From Solimonas sp. (lineage in GTDB: Bacteria; Pseudomonadota; Gammaproteobacteria; Nevskiales; Nevskiaceae), in contig JASBRP010000051.1 in NCBI GenBank assembly GCA_030149365.1, positions 122,980-186,979 of the forward strand: 64,000 bases of DNA, read 5' to 3'. The number at the start of each line of letters is the position of its first letter. Positions within the stretch are counted from its first letter, which is position 1. Under the pieces are notes generated by a model. The model did not search any database and had not been told where the DNA came from. It saw nothing but the letters and a program-made list of their open reading frames with translations. Below, one piece after another: positions 56,991 to 64,000 of the stretch. A program made the translations under genes and the position numbers.

Positions 56991-57569
56991 ATGAACAAAG
57001 GCTTGAGCGGATTTCTCGCAGCCCTGCTGCTGGGCTGCTGCACGGCAGCCTCGGCCTCGCCCGCCGAGGTGCCGCTCGTGCCCTCGGTGGACCTGCCCCG
57101 ATTCATGGGCGACTGGTACGTGATCGCCCACATTCCACCCAGCATCGACGGCGATGCGCACAATGCCGTCGAAAGCTACGCGCTGGAGGACGGGATCGTC
57201 AGCACGACTTATCGCCGCAGGCCCGGCGGCTTCGAGGCTCCGGAGAAAATCTCCCGCCCCGCAGGGCACGTCCAGGCAGGAACCGGGAATGCCCTGTGGG
57301 CGATGCGCTTCGTCCGCTGGCTTCCGCTGGGCCTGGAGTTCCGGATCTCCCACCTGGAGCCGGACTACTCGGTGACGATCATCGGCCGCAGCCGACGTGA
57401 TTTCGTCTGGCTGATGAGTCGCAGCCCTGTCATGCCGGAGGCGGATTACCTCCGCTATTCGGCCCTGATCGCGAGTTGGGGTTATGACCCCGCCAAGCTG
57501 ATACGCGTACCCCAGCACTGGCCTGCATCAGGACCGGGCACGGATGCCGCAGCACCGGCAAAGCCGTAA
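56991..57569 (+). CDS. Lipocalin family protein (Blc-like)
   Basis: A 192-residue exported protein with signal segment (LAALLLGCCTAASAS) and the lipocalin start DLPRFMGDWYVIAHIPPSID (G-x-W motif). NAVESYALEDGIVSTTYRRR and YSVTIIGRSRRDFVWLMSRS follow. The cysteines at GCC could allow lipoprotein processing. Lipocalins of this type recur in LitR/CarH-linked light-response clusters, which the following genes resemble. It probably binds a membrane lipid. Confidence 0.85.
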   Translation: MNKGLSGFLAALLLGCCTAASASPAEVPLVPSVDLPRFMGDWYVIAHIPPSIDGDAHNAVESYALEDGIVSTTYRRRPGGFEAPEKISRPAGHVQAGTGNALWAMRFVRWLPLGLEFRISHLEPDYSVTIIGRSRRDFVWLMSRSPVMPEADYLRYSALIASWGYDPAKLIRVPQHWPASGPGTDAAAPAKP

Positions 57570-57611
57570 AGCGAAGGGCCTCGCCCGGCAACCCCGGCCT
57601 GGCGCTGAGGA

Positions 57612-57645
57612 TATGTTGTGTATATCAAAATATATACATAACATA
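57612..57645. promoter_or_regulatory. AT-rich near-palindrome upstream of the ECF sigma gene
   Basis: Left arm TATGTTGTGTATAT and right arm ATATACATAACATA form a near-perfect dyad around a short centre, in otherwise GC-rich DNA. It lies about 150 bases before the ECF sigma gene. TGTATA-type half-sites recur before the SDR and merR/folE genes, so a shared MerR-type factor is plausible. Confidence 0.55.
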
Positions 57646-57794
57646 TACACGCCACTTCACCTCAGGCCCTGCCGTGACCCATCTTACGGATTTGTCCCCA
57701 GCGCCCGCCGGCCTCGGCGCCATCGGCTCCCGCTCGCGCCGGAGGGTGCCCGGCCGCCCGGCACGCCGGGCAAGCCCTGCCTCGGGGTCGCCAT

Positions 57795-58463
57795 ATGAAC
57801 AAATCATGGACAGACACTCACGACAGGCTGCCGGCGCCTCACGGGCCGCCCCGCCGCCCGACGTGCCTGGAGCGTCGCCCGGACCCGGGGCGCCCCCCCG
57901 ACTTGCCGGCCGAGCTCATCCTGGCCACCGGCCGTGGCGATGCTCGCGCCTTTCGCCGGCTCTACGATGGCGCAAGCCCGATCCTGCTGGGCCTGCTGAT
58001 GCGCAAGCTGGGGCGCCGCGACCTCGCCGAGGACGCTCTGCAGGAGTGCTTCATCAAGATCTGGCAGAAGGCCGCGACCTACGATCCCGCGCGGGGGACT
58101 GCCATCGCATGGCTGGCCACACTGGCCCGCAACCAGGGCATCGATGCGCTGCGCAAGCAGGTGCCCGAGGACGGCATGGATGACCTGGAGTCCTTCATGG
58201 CCGAACACGCGAGAGGTGACACGGACTTGGAGCGCGAGGCGGACATGGCCCTGGCGCTCCGCCGCCTGGAGGCACCGCTCGCCGCCTTGGCTCCGCAAGT
58301 GCGGGCCAGCATCCTGCTGACCTGCTACGCCGGCCACTCCCACGCAGAAGGCGCGCGCATCCTCCGCGCACCCCTGGGGACGATCAAGTCCTGGGTGCGG
58401 CGTGGCCTGGAGCAGCTGCGCACGCAGGCCCTGTCCCCTGCCGCCGACAACCCCCTCCTCTGA
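57795..58463 (+). CDS. ECF-type RNA polymerase sigma factor
   Basis: A 222-residue sigma factor with region 2 near residues 45-110 (FRRLYDGASPILLGLLMRKL, RDLAEDALQECFIKIWQKA) and region 4 near 155-205 (LLTCYAGHSHAEGARILRAP, LGTIKSWVRRGLEQLR). The first 40 residues are a Pro-rich extension. No anti-sigma gene follows, which is unusual; control may be transcriptional through the dyad upstream. Sigma factors of this kind appear in light-induced clusters with LitR regulators. Confidence 0.88.
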   Translation: MNKSWTDTHDRLPAPHGPPRRPTCLERRPDPGRPPDLPAELILATGRGDARAFRRLYDGASPILLGLLMRKLGRRDLAEDALQECFIKIWQKAATYDPARGTAIAWLATLARNQGIDALRKQVPEDGMDDLESFMAEHARGDTDLEREADMALALRRLEAPLAALAPQVRASILLTCYAGHSHAEGARILRAPLGTIKSWVRRGLEQLRTQALSPAADNPLL

Positions 58464-58489
58464 ACAGACCGCCAGCCCGGAGCCAGGCC

Positions 58490-59668
58490 ATGACCTCGAG
58501 CAGCCCGCACTCTTCCGCATCCCATGCCGCCAGCCTCGAGTTGCGCATGCGTGACCTGCTGCCCGCCGTCAGGGCGCGCGCACCGCAGGCCAAGGCACTG
58601 CGGCGCCTGCCGGATGAGACCATCGCGGACCTGAAGGCCATCGGATTCTTCCGCGCCTTGCTGCCCCACCGGCTCGGGGGCATGGAGCTGCCGCCCGCCG
58701 AGTTCTTCCGCCTGCAGGTGATGCTGGGCGAAGCCTGCATGTCCACCGCCTGGGCGGGCGGCATCGTCGCCGTGCATCCCTTCCAGATCGCACTGATGGA
58801 CCGCCGCGCGCAGGACGAAGTGTTCGGCGCCGACCCCGACACCCTGGTTTCATCGGCATATGCCCCGGTCGGCCGCGTGACAATCGCCGAAGGCGGCTTC
58901 CGCCTCAGTGGGCGCTGGGCCTGGTCCAGCGGCAGCGACCACTGCTCCTGGGCACTGCTTGGCGCCATCGTCCCCGGCGAGGGGTACCGGACCTTCCTGG
59001 TGCCGAGATCGGATTACCGGGTGGAGGACACCTGGCGCTCCATGGGCCTGGAGGGCACGGGCAGCAACGACGTCGTGGTGCAGGACGCCTTCGTGCCTGA
59101 CCATCGCACCCACCGCCAGTCCGATGGCTTCCGGCTCACCAATCCCGGCGTCACGCCCGAGAGCCACCCGATGTACCGCATACCCTGGGGGCAGCTGTTC
59201 GTGCGCACCGTTTCCTGTGCGGCGATTGGTGCCGCCAAGGCGGCGCTGGACCTGTACATCCGCGCCGTACAGGGCCCCGCGTCGAACGACCCGACCAAGC
59301 TCGCCGCCGACGTGGATACACAACGGCGCATCGCCGAGGCCGCAAACTGCCTGGACGAAGTGGAGGTGGTGATGTACCGCAACCTCCGGCAACTGCTGGA
59401 CCAGGCCTCAGCCGGCCAGGAGGCCCCGATGCTCGACCGGATCAAGTTCCGCTACCAGGCTTCGATCGTGATCGAGAAATGCCTGTCGGTCGTCGACAGC
59501 CTCTTCTCCGTGGCGGGCGGCCGGTCGGTGTACAGCGGTAGCGAAATCCAGCAGCGCTTCCTGGATCTGCACGTGGCCCGCGCACACATTGCCAACCATC
59601 CGGTTCCATTCGCCCGCAATTTCGGCAACGCCCTGCTGGGCGGGGAGAACCAGGACTTCTTCGTCTGA
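58490..59668 (+). CDS. Acyl-CoA dehydrogenase-fold flavin monooxygenase (HsaA-like)
   Basis: A 392-residue protein with an acyl-CoA dehydrogenase fold. Segments LPDETIADLKAIGFFRALLP, STAWAGGIVAVHPFQIALM, SGRWAWSSGSDHCSWALLGA and GLEGTGSNDVVVQDAFVP match two-component flavin monooxygenases such as HsaA (3-HSA hydroxylase, about 394 residues) rather than true dehydrogenases. It would need a flavin reductase, not seen here. It begins 26 bases after the sigma factor gene, so the two are probably one transcript. The substrate is probably a phenol or steroid-like compound, by family only. Confidence 0.82.
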   Translation: MTSSSPHSSASHAASLELRMRDLLPAVRARAPQAKALRRLPDETIADLKAIGFFRALLPHRLGGMELPPAEFFRLQVMLGEACMSTAWAGGIVAVHPFQIALMDRRAQDEVFGADPDTLVSSAYAPVGRVTIAEGGFRLSGRWAWSSGSDHCSWALLGAIVPGEGYRTFLVPRSDYRVEDTWRSMGLEGTGSNDVVVQDAFVPDHRTHRQSDGFRLTNPGVTPESHPMYRIPWGQLFVRTVSCAAIGAAKAALDLYIRAVQGPASNDPTKLAADVDTQRRIAEAANCLDEVEVVMYRNLRQLLDQASAGQEAPMLDRIKFRYQASIVIEKCLSVVDSLFSVAGGRSVYSGSEIQQRFLDLHVARAHIANHPVPFARNFGNALLGGENQDFFV

Positions 59669-59713
59669 CCGAAGAGGCGTCGCCCAGCCTGACGGCCGGG
59701 ACGCCGGCATCCG

Positions 59714-61117
59714 TCATCCACTCGCGGGCTCGCAGAGCGAGTCCAGGCTCAGCATGAGGGCGCGCTCGCGCGCCGGTGAAACCACGGTGGTCGGCAGCAC
59801 ATCCCTGGGCTGCACGCGGCGGTCCAGCCAGAAATGTCCGGTGCCCAGGCGGGCGGCATCCTCCGATGCCAGCCAGACGATCGTATCCGCGCCCATGCGG
59901 GAATCACGCAGGTACCGCTTCATTACGCGCTCGAAGCGCGGCAGCGAGCGGGCAACTCCAGGGGTCGCGACCCATCCGGGGTGCATGGCATGGAAGGCGA
60001 CGTCGGGATGGCGCCGCGCGAGGCTGGCGGTGGCGGCGACCAGGGCCCGCTTGGCCTCGGCGTAGGCCCTGACACCGTCATGGCGGGCAGGTTCGGCCCG
60101 CGGATAGTCTCGACTCAGGGACTGCAGGTACTGCCCTCCGGAAGAAACATTGATCACGCGTCCTTGCGAGCGGCTCAGGAGCGGCATGAGCGCGCGCGTC
60201 AGCCGCAGCGGCGCGAGCAAGTTGGTGGCCATGGACCGCTCCCACCCCTCGGGCGTCTGCTCGTAGCGATCGAGCAGCACGCCGGCATTGTTGACCAGGA
60301 CATCCAGGCGAGGCTCAAGGGACAGGATCTCTCTCGCCGCGCGGTCCAGTTGCGCACTCTCGGCCAGGTCGGCCTCGATCAGGCGCAAGCCACTCGGCAT
60401 GCCGGCGAAATCCTCGATGGCTTCCGCGGCAGCCTCGAGCCGGCGCGAATCCCTCCCCACCAGGATCAGCCGCGCACCAAGCCGGGCAATCTCGCAGGCG
60501 GCGGCCAGGCCGATGCCGCTGGTCGGGCCCGTGATGAGCACGGTCTTGCCGTCCATGAAGCGGCTGTGGGCCTTGCGCGGCATCGCCAGGTAGCCGCGCT
60601 CGGTGAAGCCGATCGCCGCAGGCAACAGCAAGCGCTGCGAGAAGGTGGGCGCTGACGCGCCGGCCGTGACGGGCGCGTCCCCGTCGAGGGCCATCTTGAG
60701 ACCGGCCATCGCGCGTCGGCCGAGCCGTGTCAGGAACGGCTGCAACAAGCGACCCGACAGGGCTCCGAGCCCCGGCATCCGCAGGCGCGCGGCATAGCTG
60801 ATGCGCGTACGGCCGGCAGCCAGCGACAGCAAGCTGATCGAGTCCTCAGCCAGGACGCCACCGCCCACGCCCGTCAGGTGCAGGGATTCGCCGCTCCGCA
60901 GGCCGGTCAGACGGTATTGCATCACCGTGCCGCCGCCCAGCCCAGACAGCGTTACCCGGAACTCCGACCCCAGGCCCACCAGGCCCGGCGTGAGCTTCTG
61001 CGCCCGGCGCACTCCGGGATCCCATTGCTCGGCGGTCGAGAAATCCAGCAGGTAGCGAAAGCATTCCTGGATGGGACGCTGCACATCGATGTGCTCGTTG
61101 AGTAGGGTCTCGTACAT
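59714..61117 (-). CDS. SRPBCC-SDR fusion protein
   Basis: A 467-residue two-domain protein. Residues 1-150 are an SRPBCC/polyketide-cyclase-like lipid-binding fold (YLLDFSTAEQWDPGV). From about residue 190 comes an SDR: TGPTSGIGLAAACEIARLGA, VNNAG, VINVSSGG, then a YAEAK active-site region in RAYAEAKRALV. It resembles DHRS12-type dehydrogenases, here with an N-terminal SRPBCC domain that could deliver a hydrophobic substrate. It follows the SDR gene by 5 bases. It converges on the HsaA-like gene. Confidence 0.85.
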   Translation of the reverse strand: MYETLLNEHIDVQRPIQECFRYLLDFSTAEQWDPGVRRAQKLTPGLVGLGSEFRVTLSGLGGGTVMQYRLTGLRSGESLHLTGVGGGVLAEDSISLLSLAAGRTRISYAARLRMPGLGALSGRLLQPFLTRLGRRAMAGLKMALDGDAPVTAGASAPTFSQRLLLPAAIGFTERGYLAMPRKAHSRFMDGKTVLITGPTSGIGLAAACEIARLGARLILVGRDSRRLEAAAEAIEDFAGMPSGLRLIEADLAESAQLDRAAREILSLEPRLDVLVNNAGVLLDRYEQTPEGWERSMATNLLAPLRLTRALMPLLSRSQGRVINVSSGGQYLQSLSRDYPRAEPARHDGVRAYAEAKRALVAATASLARRHPDVAFHAMHPGWVATPGVARSLPRFERVMKRYLRDSRMGADTIVWLASEDAARLGTGHFWLDRRVQPRDVLPTTVVSPARERALMLSLDSLCEPASG

Positions 61118-61122
61118 GGCGT

Positions 61123-61857
61123 TCAGCGCACCAGTGGGCGAATTCTGGAAAAGCCGCCGTCGACGCCGATGACCTGCCCCGTGACACGGCGCGACTGCGA
61201 TGAGGCCAGCCAGAGCGCAGCCTCGGCGACATCGTCGGCGTGATTGATGCCCCCCAGCGGATACTGCCGCTCCGCCGCGGCTCGCCCGGCATCGCCGGCC
61301 AGGATCTTCTGCGTCAGCGGCGTCTCGGTGATGCCGGGTGCAATCACGTTGAAGCGAATTCCCAAGGCGGCATGGCTCGCCGCCGCGGAGAGTGCAAAGC
61401 CTTCGATGGCCGCCTTGGCCGCCGCGATCAGTTCATGCTGGGCGACTCCGATGCGCGCCACCACGGACGAAAACAGCACGACGCTACCGGGCGACGCTCG
61501 CCGTCGCATCAGCCCGACATATCGCCGGCTCATCAGGAAGGCGGAGTGCAGATTAATCCGCAGCACCTCGGCCAAGTCCCCGGCGCGGGCGCGCTCCAGC
61601 GAGCCGACCTGCGATGAGCCGATGCAGTGGACGAGCGCCCCGGGGACGAGATCGGCAGCCTCCAGGCTCGCGAAGACCCCCTCGACCCCCTCTTCGCTGG
61701 CGGCATCGGCCTCGATCTGGCGAAACCCGGGAAACAGGCCCGCCAGGCGCTCAGCAGAGCGGCCCACGCAGATGGGCTCCAGGCCGCGTGCGGCGCCCAG
61801 GCGGGCCACGGCCTGGCCGACGCCGCCGCTCGCACCCGTGATCAACAAGTAAGTCAT
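61123..61857 (-). CDS. Short-chain dehydrogenase/reductase
   Basis: A 244-residue SDR with cofactor motif TGASGGVGQAVAR and LFSSVVARIG, ending VTGQVIGVDGGFSR, the usual C-terminal motif. At the place of the catalytic Tyr-x-x-x-Lys the sequence reads QHELIAAAKAAIEG, so the tyrosine is replaced and activity may differ. ATG 61857 has GGAGG 6 bases upstream. It is followed closely by the SRPBCC-SDR gene. A TATAC dyad lies upstream in the promoter region. Confidence 0.85.
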   Translation of the reverse strand: MTYLLITGASGGVGQAVARLGAARGLEPICVGRSAERLAGLFPGFRQIEADAASEEGVEGVFASLEAADLVPGALVHCIGSSQVGSLERARAGDLAEVLRINLHSAFLMSRRYVGLMRRRASPGSVVLFSSVVARIGVAQHELIAAAKAAIEGFALSAAASHAALGIRFNVIAPGITETPLTQKILAGDAGRAAAERQYPLGGINHADDVAEAALWLASSQSRRVTGQVIGVDGGFSRIRPLVR

Positions 61858-61909
61858 CGGCACCCTCCAGGACATCGCGATGCACGAGACTGTATCGCCC
61901 CAGACAGGT

Positions 61910-61945
61910 TTTGTATACTTTTTTGAAGCTTAAATCTATACCAAA
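61910..61945 (-). promoter_or_regulatory. TATAC dyad upstream of the SDR operon
   Basis: TTTGTATAC and TATACCAAA form an imperfect dyad with 18 bases between, a geometry usual for MerR-family sites lying between -35 and -10. The dyad lies 53 bases before the SDR start and 135 bases beyond the merR stop. Confidence 0.5.
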
Positions 61946-62079
61946 GCTTTACATGACGAGGATCTAGCCCTATACTGCATGCGTGGTTGATCCGACGCTT
62001 TCCCGCTCATTCCCAGGCGTCCCCGACACGATCAACCGCCCTGGGCCGGCATTGCCGGCCATTTTTTTGCCCGGCGCCG

Positions 62080-63060
62080 TCAGGCGGGCTCCTGGCCGCC
62101 TGGCGGGGCCTGCAAGCCTTCATGCACCAGCACCCGCTCGAGCGCATGTTCCATCACCTCGCGGCAATGTGCGGCCGCGGAGTACAGCAGCGCGTGGACC
62201 GAGGCATCCGCCATCTCGGCGCTCTCGCATTCCAGGCTGTATTGCTCGAAGGCGTTGAGCTTGACCAGCAGGTCGGAAAGGTGGCTGGGACACTCGCAGC
62301 GCATGGCGATGGGCCGGCGCGTCATGGTGGCGAGGAACTGGGCGTCGTAGCGACGCGGGCCGGCAGGCTGGAGCAGCAACTGCTCCACGCTGCCCCGCGG
62401 GGACTCCGCATAGGCGATCCCCAGCAGGCAGATCCTCGCCAGGTGGGCCGGATCGGCCGGCATGCCCAGCGCGATGACCCCCTCTTCGTCCAGCCGTGCC
62501 AACGCCTGCCGGGTGCCGAAGCCATACACCACAACGGTCAGGGCCGGCCGCAGGGCCGACCGCAGCTGCCGCAGGGCCTTGAGGGAGGGGGGAGAGAGCG
62601 TGGCGATCTCGACGATCAGGGCATCCAGCGGCTCGGCGCCCGCCCCCTCGCCGCCCGATGCCGTCAGCAGCCGGATGTCGATCCGCTCGTTCCAGGCCAG
62701 GCGCAGGCGGTCCAGCAGCGCGCCGCCCTCGACGCCGATCCGGCAGCTCGTGCGGGCCTGGGGCGGCAGGCGGGGCGGGGCGCCCGCAAGACGAGCTCGA
62801 ATCTGGTCGTCGCCCAGCGAGGCAACGGTGCCGATGGCATGCCCGGCATCCACCGCAGCCTTCAGCAGTATCAGGCGGTCGATGTCGCCACGGGAATACA
62901 GGCGTCCATTGCCGGTGCTGCGGGCGGGCGTCACCACTCCATATCGGCGTTCCCACATGCGGATCGTAGGAACCGGCATCCCGGTCAGCCTGGAAACCAC
63001 CGCAATGCGGTAGGCGTCTTCGCCGGGCGGGGCGGAGGTCTTTGGGTCGGTGCTTTTCAT
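62080..63060 (-). CDS. MerR-family regulator, LitR/CarH-like
   Basis: A 326-residue regulator. The MerR DNA-binding domain lies near residues 18-85 (YRIAVVSRLTGMPVPTIRMW, ERRYGVVTPARSTGNGRLYS). The middle is Rossmann-like (LDALIVEIATL, ALTVVVYGFGTRQ), followed by a helical C-terminus with CECPSHLSDLLVKLNAFEQY. The arrangement resembles light-sensing B12 regulators of the CarH/LitR group, but I do not see the cobalamin-binding motif (DxHxxG), so it may not bind B12. ATG 63060 is preferred, because the DNA beyond holds TTGTATAG boxes. It is divergent from folE and probably controls this cluster. Confidence 0.82.
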   Translation of the reverse strand: MKSTDPKTSAPPGEDAYRIAVVSRLTGMPVPTIRMWERRYGVVTPARSTGNGRLYSRGDIDRLILLKAAVDAGHAIGTVASLGDDQIRARLAGAPPRLPPQARTSCRIGVEGGALLDRLRLAWNERIDIRLLTASGGEGAGAEPLDALIVEIATLSPPSLKALRQLRSALRPALTVVVYGFGTRQALARLDEEGVIALGMPADPAHLARICLLGIAYAESPRGSVEQLLLQPAGPRRYDAQFLATMTRRPIAMRCECPSHLSDLLVKLNAFEQYSLECESAEMADASVHALLYSAAAHCREVMEHALERVLVHEGLQAPPGGQEPA

Positions 63061-63091
63061 CAAGGCAGCCTTCGGAACGATGGGATCGCGA

Positions 63092-63149
63092 TTTGTATAG
63101 CTATTGAACAGGAAGCGTTGTAGCATGAAGCTGTTCATCTATTGTATAG
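63092..63149. promoter_or_regulatory. merR-folE divergent promoter region with repeated TTGTATAG boxes
   Basis: TTGTATAG occurs twice (near 63093 and 63142), with TGAACAG and CTGTTCA as a second dyad between them. The region lies between the merR and folE starts, so it probably holds both promoters and the regulator's sites. AGGA before folE ATG 63159 is the ribosome site. Confidence 0.5.
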
Positions 63150-63158
63150 GAAATTGCC

Positions 63159-63806
63159 ATGGACGATCTTCGCCCGCTGTCTGCTGTATCCGACGATTTC
63201 GATGCTGCCGGGCCGGAGGAAGACTCTGCTGCCACCGAGGAGCACCGGCTCGCCGGCCTGTACCGGGAACTCATGCGCGGCATCGGGGAGGACGTGCGCC
63301 GTGAGGGATTGGTGGGCACCCCGAACCGCGCCGCCAAGGCCTTCGACTTCCTGACCCGTGGCTACCGCGAGGACATCGATTCGCTGGTCAACGGGGCCAT
63401 CTTCCAGTCCGCGAGTCGGGACCTGGTGCTGGTGAAGAACATCGAGTTCTACTCTTTGTGCGAGCACCACATCCTGCCGTTCTTCGGCAAGGTCCATGTC
63501 GCCTACCTGCCGGCCGGCAAGGTCATCGGCCTGTCCAAGATCCCACGCATCGTCGACGTGTTTACGCGGCGCCTGCAGATCCAGGAGAACCTGACGGAGC
63601 AGATCGCCCACTGCATCGAGCAGGTCACGAGAGCACGCGGCGTGGCGGTGGTCGTCGAGGCACGGCACATGTGCATGTTGATGCGCGGCGTGGAGAAGCA
63701 GGCGGCGTCCATGCTGACCAGCAGCCTCCGCGGAGCCTTCCAGCAGGACGAGAGCTTGCGCAACCAGCTTCTCCGCTTCCTGCCTGCCTCCTCCGGAGAG
63801 CTGTGA
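63159..63806 (+). CDS. folE: GTP cyclohydrolase I
   Basis: A 215-residue enzyme that converts GTP to dihydroneopterin triphosphate. The zinc and catalytic motifs [20 protein letters not shown] and [14 protein letters not shown] are intact, with [10 protein letters not shown]. The first 30 residues form a poorly conserved N-terminal extension. A second folE copy is common in LitR-type light clusters, where pterins serve photolyases/cryptochromes. The stop overlaps the trpB start by GTGA. Confidence 0.95.
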   Translation: MDDLRPLSAVSDDFDAAGPEEDSAATEEHRLAGLYRELMRGIGEDVRREGLVGTPNRAAKAFDFLTRGYREDIDSLVNGAIFQSASRDLVLVKNIEFYSLCEHHILPFFGKVHVAYLPAGKVIGLSKIPRIVDVFTRRLQIQENLTEQIAHCIEQVTRARGVAVVVEARHMCMLMRGVEKQAASMLTSSLRGAFQQDESLRNQLLRFLPASSGEL

Positions 63807-64000
63807 GCGCTCCTCGCGCCGCCGATCCCGCCATGGCTTATGACTTTCCCGATGCGAAAGGCCACTTCGGCCCCTATGGCGGCCAGTTCGTCGCCGAGAC
63901 GCTGATGGCGCCGCTGCGGCAGCTCTCCGACGCCTACGGGCGCCTGAAGGACGACCCGGCCTTCCTGGCGGAGCTGGATCGCGACCTGACGCATTACGTG
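63803..64000 (+). CDS. trpB: Tryptophan synthase beta chain, N-terminal part (runs off the window)
   Basis: The visible 66 residues include [20 protein letters not shown] and [16 protein letters not shown], the standard TrpB start. GTG 63803 overlaps the folE stop (GTGA) and has GGAG 5 bases upstream; ATG 63833 is an alternative start. Position right after folE in a light-type cluster suggests a second, specialised copy, but the rest of the gene and any trpA lie outside the window. Confidence 0.88.
   Translation, partial: MSAPRAADPAMAYDFPDAKGHFGPYGGQFVAETLMAPLRQLSDAYGRLKDDPAFLAELDRDLTHYV

Overview
The window is high-GC DNA from what looks like a gammaproteobacterium. The gene content (two TonB-dependent receptors, steroid/hydrocarbon-type SDRs, a DUF1302/DUF1329/RND cluster, many c-di-GMP genes) would suit a Solimonadaceae/Nevskiales-like organism. 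That placement is inference; no rRNA or complete tRNA is present.

Layout. 0-6 kb: minus-strand operon YCF48-like protein > RND exporter > DUF1302 porin-like protein > DUF1329 (cut by the window edge). 6-13 kb: UvrA-like ATPase, heme-binding GlcG/HbpS-type protein, and a coupled trio (NTF2-like, GNAT, nitrilase) divergent from a LysR regulator. 13-20.9 kb: MASE1-CHASE-PAS3-GGDEF-EAL protein preceded by a small uncharacterised protein, then an SDR, a frameshifted epimerase and a cupin. 20.9-26.3 kb: an eroded accessory island. It holds gene fragments, a 5'-truncated integron-type integrase, unknown secreted and small proteins and an Xre regulator, and ends at a 3' fragment of tRNA-Arg(CCG) followed by a terminator.

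26.5-45.3 kb: after an MFS transporter comes a surface-structure locus. It has a holdfast-anchor-like hfaA-hfaB-hfaD set (small Asn/Gly-rich protein, CsgG/HfaB lipoprotein, 1479-residue repeat protein), a beta-helix/RTX protein, an SH3-barrel protein, a collagen-like protein with a carbohydrate-binding insert, a glycosyltransferase, and a winged-helix/ATPase/TPR regulator. Four genes of this locus carry an upstream pair of 11-bp direct repeats (GAACGGAGGAA then GTTCGGAGGAA, or close variants). That is the spacing OmpR/PhoB-type winged helices use, and the regulator encoded in the middle of the locus has such a domain. I consider this the most interesting system in the window.

45.3-54.2 kb: TonB receptor, IS21 istB remnant, diguanylate cyclase, second TonB receptor, then a paralogue of the small protein from 18 kb, again placed just upstream of an EAL-domain gene. 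54.2-56.9 kb: persulfide/sulfur module (CsoR/CstR-type repressor, TSUP exporter, ETHE1-like dioxygenase, divergent split YeeE/YedE pair). 57-64 kb: a probable light-regulated (LitR/CarH-type) cluster with lipocalin, ECF sigma factor, HsaA-like flavoprotein, SRPBCC-SDR fusion, SDR, MerR regulator, folE and the start of trpB. TATAC-rich dyads lie in its promoter regions.
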